This document shows positions 8,345 to 15,741 of a DNA stretch of 64,000 bases, in pieces; position 1 is the first letter of the stretch; every line of letters starts with the position of its first letter. Source of the stretch: Leifsonia sp. C5G2. GTDB lineage: Bacteria > Actinomycetota > Actinomycetes > Actinomycetales > Microbacteriaceae. The translations under genes were made by a program, and so were the position numbers. A model generated the notes under the pieces. The model saw only the letters and a program-made list of their open reading frames with translations. It made no database searches and was not told the DNA's origin. The stretch is taken from assembly GCF_013359685.1 (NCBI RefSeq), contig NZ_JABFMV010000012.1, positions 86,876 to 150,875 of the forward strand. The letters run 5' to 3'.

Positions 8345-9454
8345 TCAGCCGACCAGGTGCAGCTCCCGGCTCGAGTTGTTGAGCCGGTGCGCGCCGTCCT
8401 CCGCGGCGACGACGATGTCCTCGATGCGGACGCCGAAGCGGCCAGGCAGGTAGATGCCCGGCTCGATCGAGAAGCACATCCCCGCCTCGATCGGCTGTTC
8501 CTCGCCCTCGACCAGATAGGGCGGCTCGTGGGTGGTCACCCCGATGCCGTGGCCGACCCGGTGGATGAAGAACTCGCCGTAGCCGGCCTCGCGGATGACC
8601 CGGCGCGCCGCCCGGTCGATCTCCTGGCACGGGACGCCGACGGCGACGGCCTCGAAGGCGGTCTGCTGCGCCTGCCTGACCACCTCGTACACCTCGTGCT
8701 CCTCGTCGGTCGGTTCGCCGACGTGCACGGTCCGGGTGGTGTCCGAGCCGTAGCCCGCGAGCAGGCCGCCGAAGTCGAGGACCACCATGTCACCCTCCGC
8801 GATGATCCGCTCGCCGGGCTCGTGGTGCGGGTCGGCGCCGTTCGGGCCGGACGCGACGATCGTGAAGTCGACCTGCTCGTGGCCGTGCTCGCGGAGCAGC
8901 CTGTCGAGGTCGGCGGCGAGCTGCCGCTCGGTTCGCCCCGCGAACGGCACGCGCAGCACGTCTTCGAAGGTCGCGTCGGCCGCGGCGCCCGCGGCCGCGA
9001 GGCGGTCGACCTCGTCGGCGGACTTCACCGCTCGCAGCATCGGGAGCGCGTTCGAGATGGCGGCGAATCGGGCGCCCGGCAGCTTCTGCTGGAGGCCGAG
9101 CAGGTGCATCGCCCAGGTCGCATCGGAGATCGCGTAGCGTCCCTCGGGCTGGAGCAGCCCGGAGGCCGGGGCGTACTCGTCCTCGCCATCGGTCCAGGTG
9201 AGCAGCCGGATCGCCCCGGACGCCCGGGTCTCGGCGGCGCCGCCGCGTTCGAGGGCGGGCACCAGAATGGTCGGCTCGCCGTCGGCCGGGATCACCAGCA
9301 GCGTGATCCGCTCGGTGGTAACGGGCAGATAGTCGGCGAAGTAGGCCAGGTCCGGACCGGGCGCGATGACGAGCCCGTCGAACCCGGCCGCGCGGGCCTG
9401 TCGTGCCCCGCGCTCCAAGCGCTCGGCGAAGTGCCGTGCCGTGATCTCCCGCAT
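8345..9454 (-). CDS. M24-family Xaa-Pro aminopeptidase
   Basis: 369 residues. An N-terminal creatinase-like domain (about 1-135) precedes a pita-bread peptidase domain. The five metal ligands are visible: Asp in VVLDFGGLLAG, Asp in GSDTTRTVHVG, His in RVGHGIGVTTHE, Glu in FSIEPGIYLPG and Glu in VRIEDIVV. The enzyme should remove N-terminal residues preceding proline or cleave a related imide bond in the cytoplasm. No signal peptide. The downstream end is 24 bp from the convergent DUF3054 gene. Confidence 0.93.
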   Translation of the reverse strand: MREITARHFAERLERGARQARAAGFDGLVIAPGPDLAYFADYLPVTTERITLLVIPADGEPTILVPALERGGAAETRASGAIRLLTWTDGEDEYAPASGLLQPEGRYAISDATWAMHLLGLQQKLPGARFAAISNALPMLRAVKSADEVDRLAAAGAAADATFEDVLRVPFAGRTERQLAADLDRLLREHGHEQVDFTIVASGPNGADPHHEPGERIIAEGDMVVLDFGGLLAGYGSDTTRTVHVGEPTDEEHEVYEVVRQAQQTAFEAVAVGVPCQEIDRAARRVIREAGYGEFFIHRVGHGIGVTTHEPPYLVEGEEQPIEAGMCFSIEPGIYLPGRFGVRIEDIVVAAEDGAHRLNNSSRELHLVG

Positions 9455-9520
9455 GTCCGGTGCCCTCCTGGTCGCGGTTCCTGCTTGGTGTGGACCGCGT
9501 TGCCGGTGCGGTCCTCGTGC

Positions 9521-10714
9521 TCAGTCCTCGATCGGTCCCAGCCACGCGGTGGCGACCGTGTTGTGCGCCGACTCGGCGTCGGACGGGTGGAAGAGGCCGG
9601 CGAGCACGTCGCGGTACAGCCGGCCCAGCTCGTTGCCCGCGAAGAACGTCGATCCGCCGGAGACCCGGACGGCCTGGTCGACCACGCGACGCGCGGTCTC
9701 CGTCGCGCGGATCTTGAGGCCGACGAGCTTCGGGAACCAGAGGGCGCCATGCGAGGCGAGGGTGTCGACGTCGCGGGCGAGCGCATCCAGCTGGGGGAGC
9801 AGGGCGTCCTGCTCGATCGCGGCCTCGGCCACGCGCCAGCGGATGTCGGGGTCGTTCGCGTAGCTCCGGCCGTCGTTCTTGAGGCTGGTGCGCCGGTGGG
9901 CGGCCTCCACGGCGAGCTCGAGCGCGCGCGCACCGATACCGGTGTAGACGGCGGCGAGCAGGATCTCGAAGTTGGCGAAGATCGCGAACACCAGCGGGTC
10001 GGGGTTCGGCCCGGGATCGAGCCGGCGGACCACCCGGTCGGCCGCCGCCCGTGCGCCGACCAGCACCGTGGTGTTGCTCTGGGTCGCGCGCATCCCGAGC
10101 GTGTCCCAGTCCTCCCGGATCTCGAACCCGCCGCCGGTGCGCTCGATGAAGCCGTAGACGATCTTCGGCGCATCGGGGCTCGTGCTGTCGAGGCCCATTG
10201 TGCCGAGCCGCGTCCACGCGGGGGAGAGCGAGGTGAAGATCTTGCGGCCGTGGAACCGGTACGAACCGTCCGGCTCCGGTCTCGCCTCGGTCGTCGAGCC
10301 GAACAGCACCAGGTCGTTGCCGGCCTCGCTCAGCCCGAACGCGAAGACCTCGCCGGCGCCGGCCTCCCGTAGCACGAACTCCAGCGAGTCGTCGCCGCGG
10401 TCGCGCAGCGTCTTCGCGATGCCGGTCCAGACCAGATGCATGTTGACGGCGAGGGCGGTCGCCGGAGCGGCGCCCGCCAGCCGGGCCTGAAGTCGTGCTG
10501 TCTGCTCCAGGCTGAGCCCGAGTCCCCCGAACTCGGTGGGCACCAGAGCCGTGAGATAGCCGCCGTCGGCGAGCTCGGCGAAGTCTTCCGTGAAGAAGCG
10601 GTTCTCGCGGTCGTACCCGGCGGCGCGGGAGCGGATGCGGGACAGCAGCTCGTCGTTCAGAGGGTCGGCAGGGTGCGGGTCGGAGGAGGGGTCGTGCTCG
10701 GTCACGCTCCTCAC
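9521..10714 (-). CDS. acyl-CoA dehydrogenase-family flavoprotein
   Basis: 397 residues with the acyl-CoA dehydrogenase layout: an N-terminal helical part (VPTEFGGLGLSLEQTARLQ), a central beta domain (FAFGLSEAGNDLVLFGST, GSYRFHGRKIFTSLSP) and a C-terminal four-helix part with an Arg/Gly region (DIRWRVAEAAIEQDALL). This layout also covers FAD/FMN-dependent monooxygenases of the DszC/HsaA type, and the usual ACAD catalytic-Glu context is not obvious, so oxidation of a non-CoA substrate is possible. Downstream neighbour, 66 bp away, is the M24 peptidase gene in the same direction. Confidence 0.82.
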   Translation of the reverse strand: MRSVTEHDPSSDPHPADPLNDELLSRIRSRAAGYDRENRFFTEDFAELADGGYLTALVPTEFGGLGLSLEQTARLQARLAGAAPATALAVNMHLVWTGIAKTLRDRGDDSLEFVLREAGAGEVFAFGLSEAGNDLVLFGSTTEARPEPDGSYRFHGRKIFTSLSPAWTRLGTMGLDSTSPDAPKIVYGFIERTGGGFEIREDWDTLGMRATQSNTTVLVGARAAADRVVRRLDPGPNPDPLVFAIFANFEILLAAVYTGIGARALELAVEAAHRRTSLKNDGRSYANDPDIRWRVAEAAIEQDALLPQLDALARDVDTLASHGALWFPKLVGLKIRATETARRVVDQAVRVSGGSTFFAGNELGRLYRDVLAGLFHPSDAESAHNTVATAWLGPIED

Positions 10715-10783
10715 ATTAGGGGAGCGCGACCGGGCACGGGAGCCCTCACGGGAAGGTGTGGAAAGTCCGGTTTCTGTGGACGA

Positions 10784-11539
10784 TCACTGGGCGGTGTAGC
10801 CGCCGTCGACCAGGTGGTAGCTGCCCGTGATGAAGCTGGCGGCGTCGGAGGCGAGGAACGCCACGAGCGCGGCGACCTCCTCGGGCTCGCCCAGGCGACC
10901 GAGCGCGTGCTTGCCCTCCAGGAAGCTCAGCGTGTCGGCGTCGAGGTTCGAGGCGACCAGGGGCGTGCGGATGAAGCCGGGGCCGACCGCGGTGACGCGC
11001 ACATTCTTGCCGGCGTACTCCAGCGCGGCGTTCTGCGTCAGGCCGAGGAGCGCGTGCTTCGCCGTGACGTACGCGGAGGAGTTCGCGAAGCCGACGCTGC
11101 CGAGGATGGAGGCCATGTTCACGATGGCGCCCCCGCCGTTCGCGGCGATCGCGGCGAGCTGGGGCTGCATCCCGTAGAACACGGCATTGAGGTTGACCTC
11201 GATGACCTTGCGCCACGAGTCGAGCGGGTACTCGCCGACCGGAGCGGACGCCCCGCCGATACCGGCGTTGTTGACGGCGATGCGCAGGGGTGCGAGCTGG
11301 TTCGCCGCGGCGACGCTGGCCTCGGCGAAGGACGGGTCGGTCACGTCGCCGGCGAGCGCCGCGGCCGTGCCGCCGGCCGCTTCGATCTCGGCGACGACCG
11401 CCGTGGCGTGCTCCTCGTTCAGGTCGGTGACGAGGACGGAGGCACCGCTCGCCGCCAGGGTGAGGGCGATGGCGCGGCCGATGCCCGAGCCGCCTCCTGT
11501 CACGATCGCGGACCGGTCGGCGACGTCGTACTGAGCCAT
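10784..11539 (-). CDS. SDR-family NAD(P)-dependent oxidoreductase
   Basis: 251 residues with the classical SDR motifs: TGGGSGIGRA (cofactor loop, about 13-22), NNAGIGG (about 89-95), catalytic Ser in IVNMASILGS and YVTAK. Likely reduces or oxidises a secondary alcohol/ketone. The ATG is preceded by AAGGAG at good spacing. The gene is divergent from a TetR regulator with a perfect 20-bp palindrome between them, so it is most likely repressed by that regulator and induced by an unknown small molecule. Confidence 0.9.
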   Translation of the reverse strand: MAQYDVADRSAIVTGGGSGIGRAIALTLAASGASVLVTDLNEEHATAVVAEIEAAGGTAAALAGDVTDPSFAEASVAAANQLAPLRIAVNNAGIGGASAPVGEYPLDSWRKVIEVNLNAVFYGMQPQLAAIAANGGGAIVNMASILGSVGFANSSAYVTAKHALLGLTQNAALEYAGKNVRVTAVGPGFIRTPLVASNLDADTLSFLEGKHALGRLGEPEEVAALVAFLASDAASFITGSYHLVDGGYTAQ

Positions 11540-11555
11540 GGAGATCTCCTTTCGC

Positions 11556-11575
11556 TATCCGACATCTGTCGGATA
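11556..11575. promoter_or_regulatory. TetR operator between SDR and regulator genes
   Basis: TATCCGACATCTGTCGGATA: perfect 9-bp arms around a 2-bp centre, in the 57-bp divergent intergenic region and overlapping the likely promoters of both genes. Size and symmetry fit TetR-family operators. Binding by the adjacent regulator is inferred. Confidence 0.8.
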
Positions 11576-11596
11576 ACTCCATTGTACGATCGTTCG

Positions 11597-12211
11597 GTGG
11601 ATGCGAGGCAGCAGAAGACGTACGCCCGGCTGAGCGCGACGGTGCTCGACCTCGCGACCCGGGGGCCGGTGACCGAGGTGACCGTGTCGGCGCTGGCCGC
11701 GGCCGCCGGCGTGCACCGGTCGACCGTGTACGAGTACGCCGCATCGCCCGCCCAGCTGCTGGAGCAGGTGTTGCGCGGCGAGCTCGACGAGCTCCGCGCC
11801 CAGTACCTCGTCGACGTCGACCCGGCGGACGCGGCCGCCGCGGTGGTGGGCGTCACGCGCGCCGTCCTCCGGCACGTCGACGAGCACGACGCCGTCTACC
11901 GCAGGGGCCTCGGCGCCGAGAGCGGCGCTGCCAGCCTCCACGCGATGCTCAGCGAGCACTTCCAGGCGTCCATCGACCTGCTCCTGGAGCAGCACAGCCT
12001 CGTCGTGCCCGCGGAGGACGATGTCGAACGCCGGGCCGTCGCCCGCTACCTCGCCGACGGCACCATCGGCGCGATCGACGTCTGGCTCACCCGCCCGCGC
12101 CCGCGCGACGTGGACGCCTTCCTCGCCCTGGTCGGCCGGCTCACCCCGGCGTGGTGGCCCGGAAGCGCCTCGGAGGGGCGCGCCACCGGGGTGCCGGCCG
12201 ACCCGGCATAG
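11597..12211 (+). CDS. TetR-family transcriptional regulator
   Basis: 204 residues. The N-terminal HTH spans about 10-55 (VSALAAAAGVHRSTVYEYAASPAQLLEQV). The C-terminal helical ligand domain (about 60-200) has no recognisable effector signature. GTG start at 11597, 22 bp after the palindrome, so autorepression is likely. Divergent from the SDR gene and followed 10 bp later by an aldo/keto reductase gene, which may share the transcript. Confidence 0.88.
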   Translation: MDARQQKTYARLSATVLDLATRGPVTEVTVSALAAAAGVHRSTVYEYAASPAQLLEQVLRGELDELRAQYLVDVDPADAAAAVVGVTRAVLRHVDEHDAVYRRGLGAESGAASLHAMLSEHFQASIDLLLEQHSLVVPAEDDVERRAVARYLADGTIGAIDVWLTRPRPRDVDAFLALVGRLTPAWWPGSASEGRATGVPADPA

Positions 12212-12221
12212 GGTGGGCAGC

Positions 12222-13202
12222 ATGGAACAGCGCATCCTCGGAGGGACCGGCCGCGAGGTCTCGGTCGTCGGACTCGGCACCTGGCAGCTCGGCGCGGACT
12301 GGGGCGACGTCTCGGAGGACGACGCCCTCGCCGTGCTCGAAGCCGCGGCGGAGTCGGGCGTCACCTTCTTCGACACGGCGGACGTCTACGGCGACGGCCG
12401 GAGCGAGCAGATCATCGGGCGGTTCGTGACCGAGCATCCCGAGCTGCCGCTCACCGTCGCCACGAAGATGGGACGGCGTGAGGCCCAGGATCCCGCGAAC
12501 TTCACGCTGGCGAAGTTCCGCGAGTGGACGGACCGCTCCCGCCGCAACCTCGGCGTCGACCGCCTGGACCTCGTGCAGCTGCACTGCCCTCCCACGCCCG
12601 TCTTCTCCACCGATGCGGTCTACGACGCGCTCGACGCCTTGGTCGAGGAGGGCAGGATCGAGAACTACGGCGTGAGCGTCGAGACGGTGGACGAGGCGCT
12701 CGCCGCGATCGCCCGGCCCGGCACGGCGACGGTGCAGATCATTCTGAACGCCTTCCGGCTGAAGCCGCTCGACCGGGTGCTTCCGGCTGCGCGGGAGGCC
12801 GGCGTCGGGATCATCGCGCGGGTGCCGCTCGCCTCCGGGCTGCTGAGCGGGCGCTACACCGCCGACACCACGTTCGCGGCGGACGACCACCGCACCTACA
12901 ACCGTCACGGCGAGGCCTTCGATGTCGGAGAGACGTTCTCGGGCGTGGACTTCGAGGAGGGCGTCGCCGCCGCGCGCGAGTTCGCGGAGCTCGTGCCGGA
13001 CGGCGTGACGCCCGCGCAGGCGGCCATCGCCTGGATCGTCGCGCAGGATGGCGTCAGCACAGTCATCCCGGGTGCCCGCTCGCCGGAGCAGGCGCGCGCC
13101 AACGCCGCCGCGGGTGCCGTGCGCCTCCCGGCCGGCTTCGACGAGGCCGTCCACCGCATCTACGACGTCCACTTCCGCGCCGCCGTCCACCCCCGCTGGT
13201 AG
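12222..13202 (+). CDS. aldo/keto reductase
   Basis: 326 residues, TIM-barrel AKR. The catalytic tetrad is visible: Asp and Tyr in FFDTADVYGDGRSE, Lys in VATKMGRRE and His in LVQLHCPPTP. The NADPH site near the C terminus is VIPGARSPEQARANAAAG. NADPH-dependent carbonyl reduction is expected, substrate unknown. The start ATG at 12222 gives the standard MEQRILGGTGREVSVVGLG opening; the upstream open frame is the TetR gene in another frame. Confidence 0.92.
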   Translation: MEQRILGGTGREVSVVGLGTWQLGADWGDVSEDDALAVLEAAAESGVTFFDTADVYGDGRSEQIIGRFVTEHPELPLTVATKMGRREAQDPANFTLAKFREWTDRSRRNLGVDRLDLVQLHCPPTPVFSTDAVYDALDALVEEGRIENYGVSVETVDEALAAIARPGTATVQIILNAFRLKPLDRVLPAAREAGVGIIARVPLASGLLSGRYTADTTFAADDHRTYNRHGEAFDVGETFSGVDFEEGVAAAREFAELVPDGVTPAQAAIAWIVAQDGVSTVIPGARSPEQARANAAAGAVRLPAGFDEAVHRIYDVHFRAAVHPRW

Positions 13203-13203
13203 C

Positions 13204-13221
13204 CCCGCCGAGTGGTGACAT
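13204..13221 (+). repeat. left 18-bp inverted repeat flanking the DUF559 gene
   Basis: CCCGCCGAGTGGTGACAT begins 1 bp after the stop codon of the aldo/keto reductase gene. Its exact reverse complement lies at 14242-14259, on the far side of the DUF559 gene. The segment around this copy also folds imperfectly on itself (GAGTGGTGAC against GTCACTATTC). Confidence 0.9.
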
Positions 13222-13255
13222 CTGGTCACTATTCGCGCCGAGTACTCGCGAAGAC

Positions 13256-14146
13256 TCACCGTTCGAGGCCCAGAGCCCGGCGAAGGCGGGCGAGGAGGGA
13301 CGTGGGGGAGGTCAGGTCGGTGGCGGTGACACGGATGATGCGCCAGCCGAGGTCCTCCAGGCGTCCCTGGCGGTGGATGTCCTTGTGCCATTGCGCCTTA
13401 TCGGTGCGATGGTGGTCGCCTTCGTACTCGACGGCGACGCGCTGGTCCGGATAGGCCAGGTCGACCCGGGCGACGAACCGCGCCTGGCGGTCGAAGACGC
13501 TGAAGTTGAGCGACGGCGCGGGCATGCCTGCATCGTGGAGGGTGACCCGAAGGAGGCTCTCGCTCGGCGATTCGGATCCGGCGCGCACGAGGGGCAGGGC
13601 GAGTCGCGCGGTGGCCAGGCCGCGGCGGCCCCGGGCTTCGCCGAGAGCCTCGCCCAGCGATTCGATGTCGGCCAGACCGTGCGCCACGAAGTAGTCGCCG
13701 ACGGCGACGAGCTCGGGGCGCTCGAGAATCGCCGAGGCATCCACCCACGACTGCGCGGGGTCGGTCACAGGAAGGCCCCTGTGCTGACAGACGCGGAGCC
13801 GCCTCGCGACGTGGCCGGCCACTCCCGCGATCTGCGGTGCCCGGGCGGGGGCGGCCACGGTGACATGGATGCGCTCATCGTCGCGGGCCCGCGCGGGCAG
13901 GGGCGCGCCGTAGAGCTTGAGCGCGGTCACGTGACTGAACACGAGGTCGGGCCGATGCAGTCGCAGGGCCTGGCAACGCGGCCGGAGCCCCGCTCCGGCC
14001 GGCACCCGGAACCCGCGGACCGGTCGCGCCAGGTCTGCGCCGCGGAGACGGCTCTCGGTGACCCCGAGGGCGGCGGCATCGACGATCGAGAACGCTCTCC
14101 GGCTGAGCTGCTCCGGCAGAGGGACTGGTGTTCGGCTCATGCCCAC
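13256..14146 (-). CDS. AbiEi-like winged-helix protein with C-terminal DUF559 endonuclease domain
   Basis: 296 residues. The N-terminal part (about 1-130) resembles the AbiEi antitoxin-like wHTH family: EQLSRRAFSIVDAAALGV, then FSHVTALKLYGAPLP. The C-terminal part (about 195-290) is a Vsr/DUF559 PD-(D/E)XK fold with SESLLRVTLHDAG, VDLAYPDQRVAVEYEGDHHR and WRIIRVTATDL. Many actinobacteria carry such orphan proteins; no AbiEii-type partner gene is adjacent. Function is unproven, and DNA cleavage is a family-level guess. The gene is enclosed by 18-bp inverted repeats and lies between two convergent genes, which suggests insertion as a unit. Confidence 0.85.
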   Translation of the reverse strand: MGMSRTPVPLPEQLSRRAFSIVDAAALGVTESRLRGADLARPVRGFRVPAGAGLRPRCQALRLHRPDLVFSHVTALKLYGAPLPARARDDERIHVTVAAPARAPQIAGVAGHVARRLRVCQHRGLPVTDPAQSWVDASAILERPELVAVGDYFVAHGLADIESLGEALGEARGRRGLATARLALPLVRAGSESPSESLLRVTLHDAGMPAPSLNFSVFDRQARFVARVDLAYPDQRVAVEYEGDHHRTDKAQWHKDIHRQGRLEDLGWRIIRVTATDLTSPTSLLARLRRALGLER

Positions 14147-14228
14147 ACCCTGCCGATTTTCTCCGAGGACCGCCGGATTCTCTCCACAGGCAGCAATCGA
14201 CTGGTGAGTTATCGCGGATATCTCGGAC

Positions 14229-14259
14229 GAGTGGTGACGTTATGTCACCACTCGGCGGG
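14229..14259. repeat. right inverted repeat and perfect hairpin
   Basis: GAGTGGTGAC (14229-14238), spacer GTTAT, GTCACCACTC (14244-14253) form a perfect 10-bp hairpin. The outer part, ATGTCACCACTCGGCGGG (14242-14259), is the exact reverse complement of 13204-13221. It ends 9 bp before the MFS stop codon and may also act as that gene's terminator. Confidence 0.9.
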
Positions 14260-14268
14260 AGGGACGCG

Positions 14269-15480
14269 TTAGGAGGGCTGGACGGGGACGGGCTCGGTGT
14301 CGGGGATGGGGGAGGCGTCGCGGCCGCGGAGGTCGGGGTGGATGCGGTGCGCGAGGGCCGGGACGACGAAGCCGACGAGGGCGAACGCTCCGGCGACCCA
14401 GAACGCGCCGACCGGCCCGACGCCGTCGATGAGGAAGCCCGCGAGGGCGGAGCCGAGGGCGGCGCCGATGAGCTGGCCGGTGCCGACCCAGCCGTACGCC
14501 TCGGCGGTGTCCGAGAATTTGACGCTGGCGGACACGATGGCGAACAGCACTGCGAGGGCGGGCGCGATGCCGACGCCGGCGATCAGCAGGGTGGCGGAGA
14601 GACCCCACCACGACCACAGCATGAAGGTCGAGAGCACGACGCCGACGAAGACGATGAGCATGCGCCGCGCCGTCGCCCAGGGCCCGATCGGGATGTGCCC
14701 GAGCGCGAGGCCGCCGACGAGCGATCCGAGCGACCAGATGGCGAGGACGATGCCGGCCAGCGGGGACCCCTCGCCGAAGTTGGCGACGACTCCGGCCTCG
14801 ACCGCCGAGCAGGAGCCGATCAGCAGGAAGCCGACGACCGTCGCGAGCAGCACGGGAGGCCGCGTCAGCACGGTCCCGAACCGCCGCTTGCTGCGGGGGA
14901 TGCGCACCCGGCCGACCTCGGGGGAGGAGATGAACCAGCAGCCGCCCGCCAGCATGATGGCGACCGACATCAGGATGCCCTCGACCGTGCCGATCTGGGT
15001 GGAGACGAACGTGATGGCGACCGGGCCCGCGATCCAGATGATCTCCTGGGCGGACGCGTCGAGCGAGAACAGCGGGGTCAGCTGCCGCGAGTTGACCATC
15101 TTGGGGTAGATGGTGCGCACGGCGGGCTGGATGGGCGGCATGCTGAGGCCGGCGAAGAACGCGATGGCCATGGTGACCGGCACCGGCATGACGAAGAGGC
15201 CGATGGCCGCGACCGCGGCGGAGCACAGGCCGAGGGTCGTCCACAGCACCGTGCGCATGCCGAGCACGCCCATCAGCCGGCTGGTCATCGGGCCGGCGAT
15301 GGCCTGGCCGATGCTCATCGCGCCGAGGACGAGGCCGGCCGCGCCGTAGGAGTGGTGGACGCGCTCGATGTGGAGCAGGAAGGCGAGCGAGAGCATGCCG
15401 AACGGGAAGCGCGCGGTGAGCTGAGCGGCGATGATGCGGGCGACGCCCGGCGTCTTCAGGAGGCTCGAATACGTGCTCAC
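14269..15480 (-). CDS. major facilitator superfamily transporter
   Basis: 403 residues with about 12 membrane helices. The loop after helix 2 (GAMSIGQAIAGPMTSRLMGVLGMR) is the MFS motif A region. A central charged loop (GRVRIPRSKRR) separates the halves. Substrate unknown; export of a drug-like compound is the generic expectation. GTG start at 15480 is chosen over the longer frame because the hydrophobic protein begins there (STYSSLLKTPGVARII); the longer frame would run into the nrd regulatory region. Confidence 0.88.
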   Translation of the reverse strand: MSTYSSLLKTPGVARIIAAQLTARFPFGMLSLAFLLHIERVHHSYGAAGLVLGAMSIGQAIAGPMTSRLMGVLGMRTVLWTTLGLCSAAVAAIGLFVMPVPVTMAIAFFAGLSMPPIQPAVRTIYPKMVNSRQLTPLFSLDASAQEIIWIAGPVAITFVSTQIGTVEGILMSVAIMLAGGCWFISSPEVGRVRIPRSKRRFGTVLTRPPVLLATVVGFLLIGSCSAVEAGVVANFGEGSPLAGIVLAIWSLGSLVGGLALGHIPIGPWATARRMLIVFVGVVLSTFMLWSWWGLSATLLIAGVGIAPALAVLFAIVSASVKFSDTAEAYGWVGTGQLIGAALGSALAGFLIDGVGPVGAFWVAGAFALVGFVVPALAHRIHPDLRGRDASPIPDTEPVPVQPS

Positions 15481-15519
15481 AACACCCAAGACTAGTGGTC
15501 CGCGAGGCCCCGTCGAGGG

Positions 15520-15591
15520 GTATCCACAGGTGGTCGTGACGTGTTCGGGGGGTGTGGAAACTGTGCATAACTTCTCCCCATCTGTGGACGA
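15520..15591. promoter_or_regulatory. cluster of DnaA-box-like sequences upstream of nrdA
   Basis: Four 9-mers resembling the DnaA box TTATCCACA occur in 72 bp: GTATCCACA (15520-15528) and, on the other strand, TGTGGAAAC (15553-15561), TGTGCATAA (15562-15570) and TGTGGACGA (15583-15591), with 8, 7, 8 and 7 matches. DnaA regulates nrdAB in E. coli, so a role in nrd control is plausible. High match frequency by chance is possible for the weaker sites. Confidence 0.45.
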
Positions 15592-15596
15592 CACGC

Positions 15597-15645
15597 CCAC
15601 TAGATGTGGGGGGATGGAAATGTCGGACCCCCGCTATATAGTGGT
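15597..15645. promoter_or_regulatory. putative pair of NrdR boxes
   Basis: CCACTAGATGTGG (15597-15609) and CCGCTATATAGTGGT (15631-15645) resemble the AT-centred palindromic NrdR boxes (consensus near ACACTATATAGTGT) found as pairs in front of RNR operons. Centres are about 34-35 bp apart, slightly wider than the usual three helical turns. The second box could overlap a -10 region. NrdR would repress at high dATP. Confidence 0.5.
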
Positions 15646-15741
15646 CGAGCACGAAGGGCCGGACGAGCGTCTCAGACGCCCGACGTCGCGGTTCCGTGGG
15701 GTTTTCCGCCGTCTGATCGGCACATCGAAGAGGGAGAGACA

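Noticed and set aside
15480..15600. DnaA-box cluster as a replication origin
   Set aside because: No dnaA, dnaN or parAB-type genes and no AT-rich unwinding element lie next to it.
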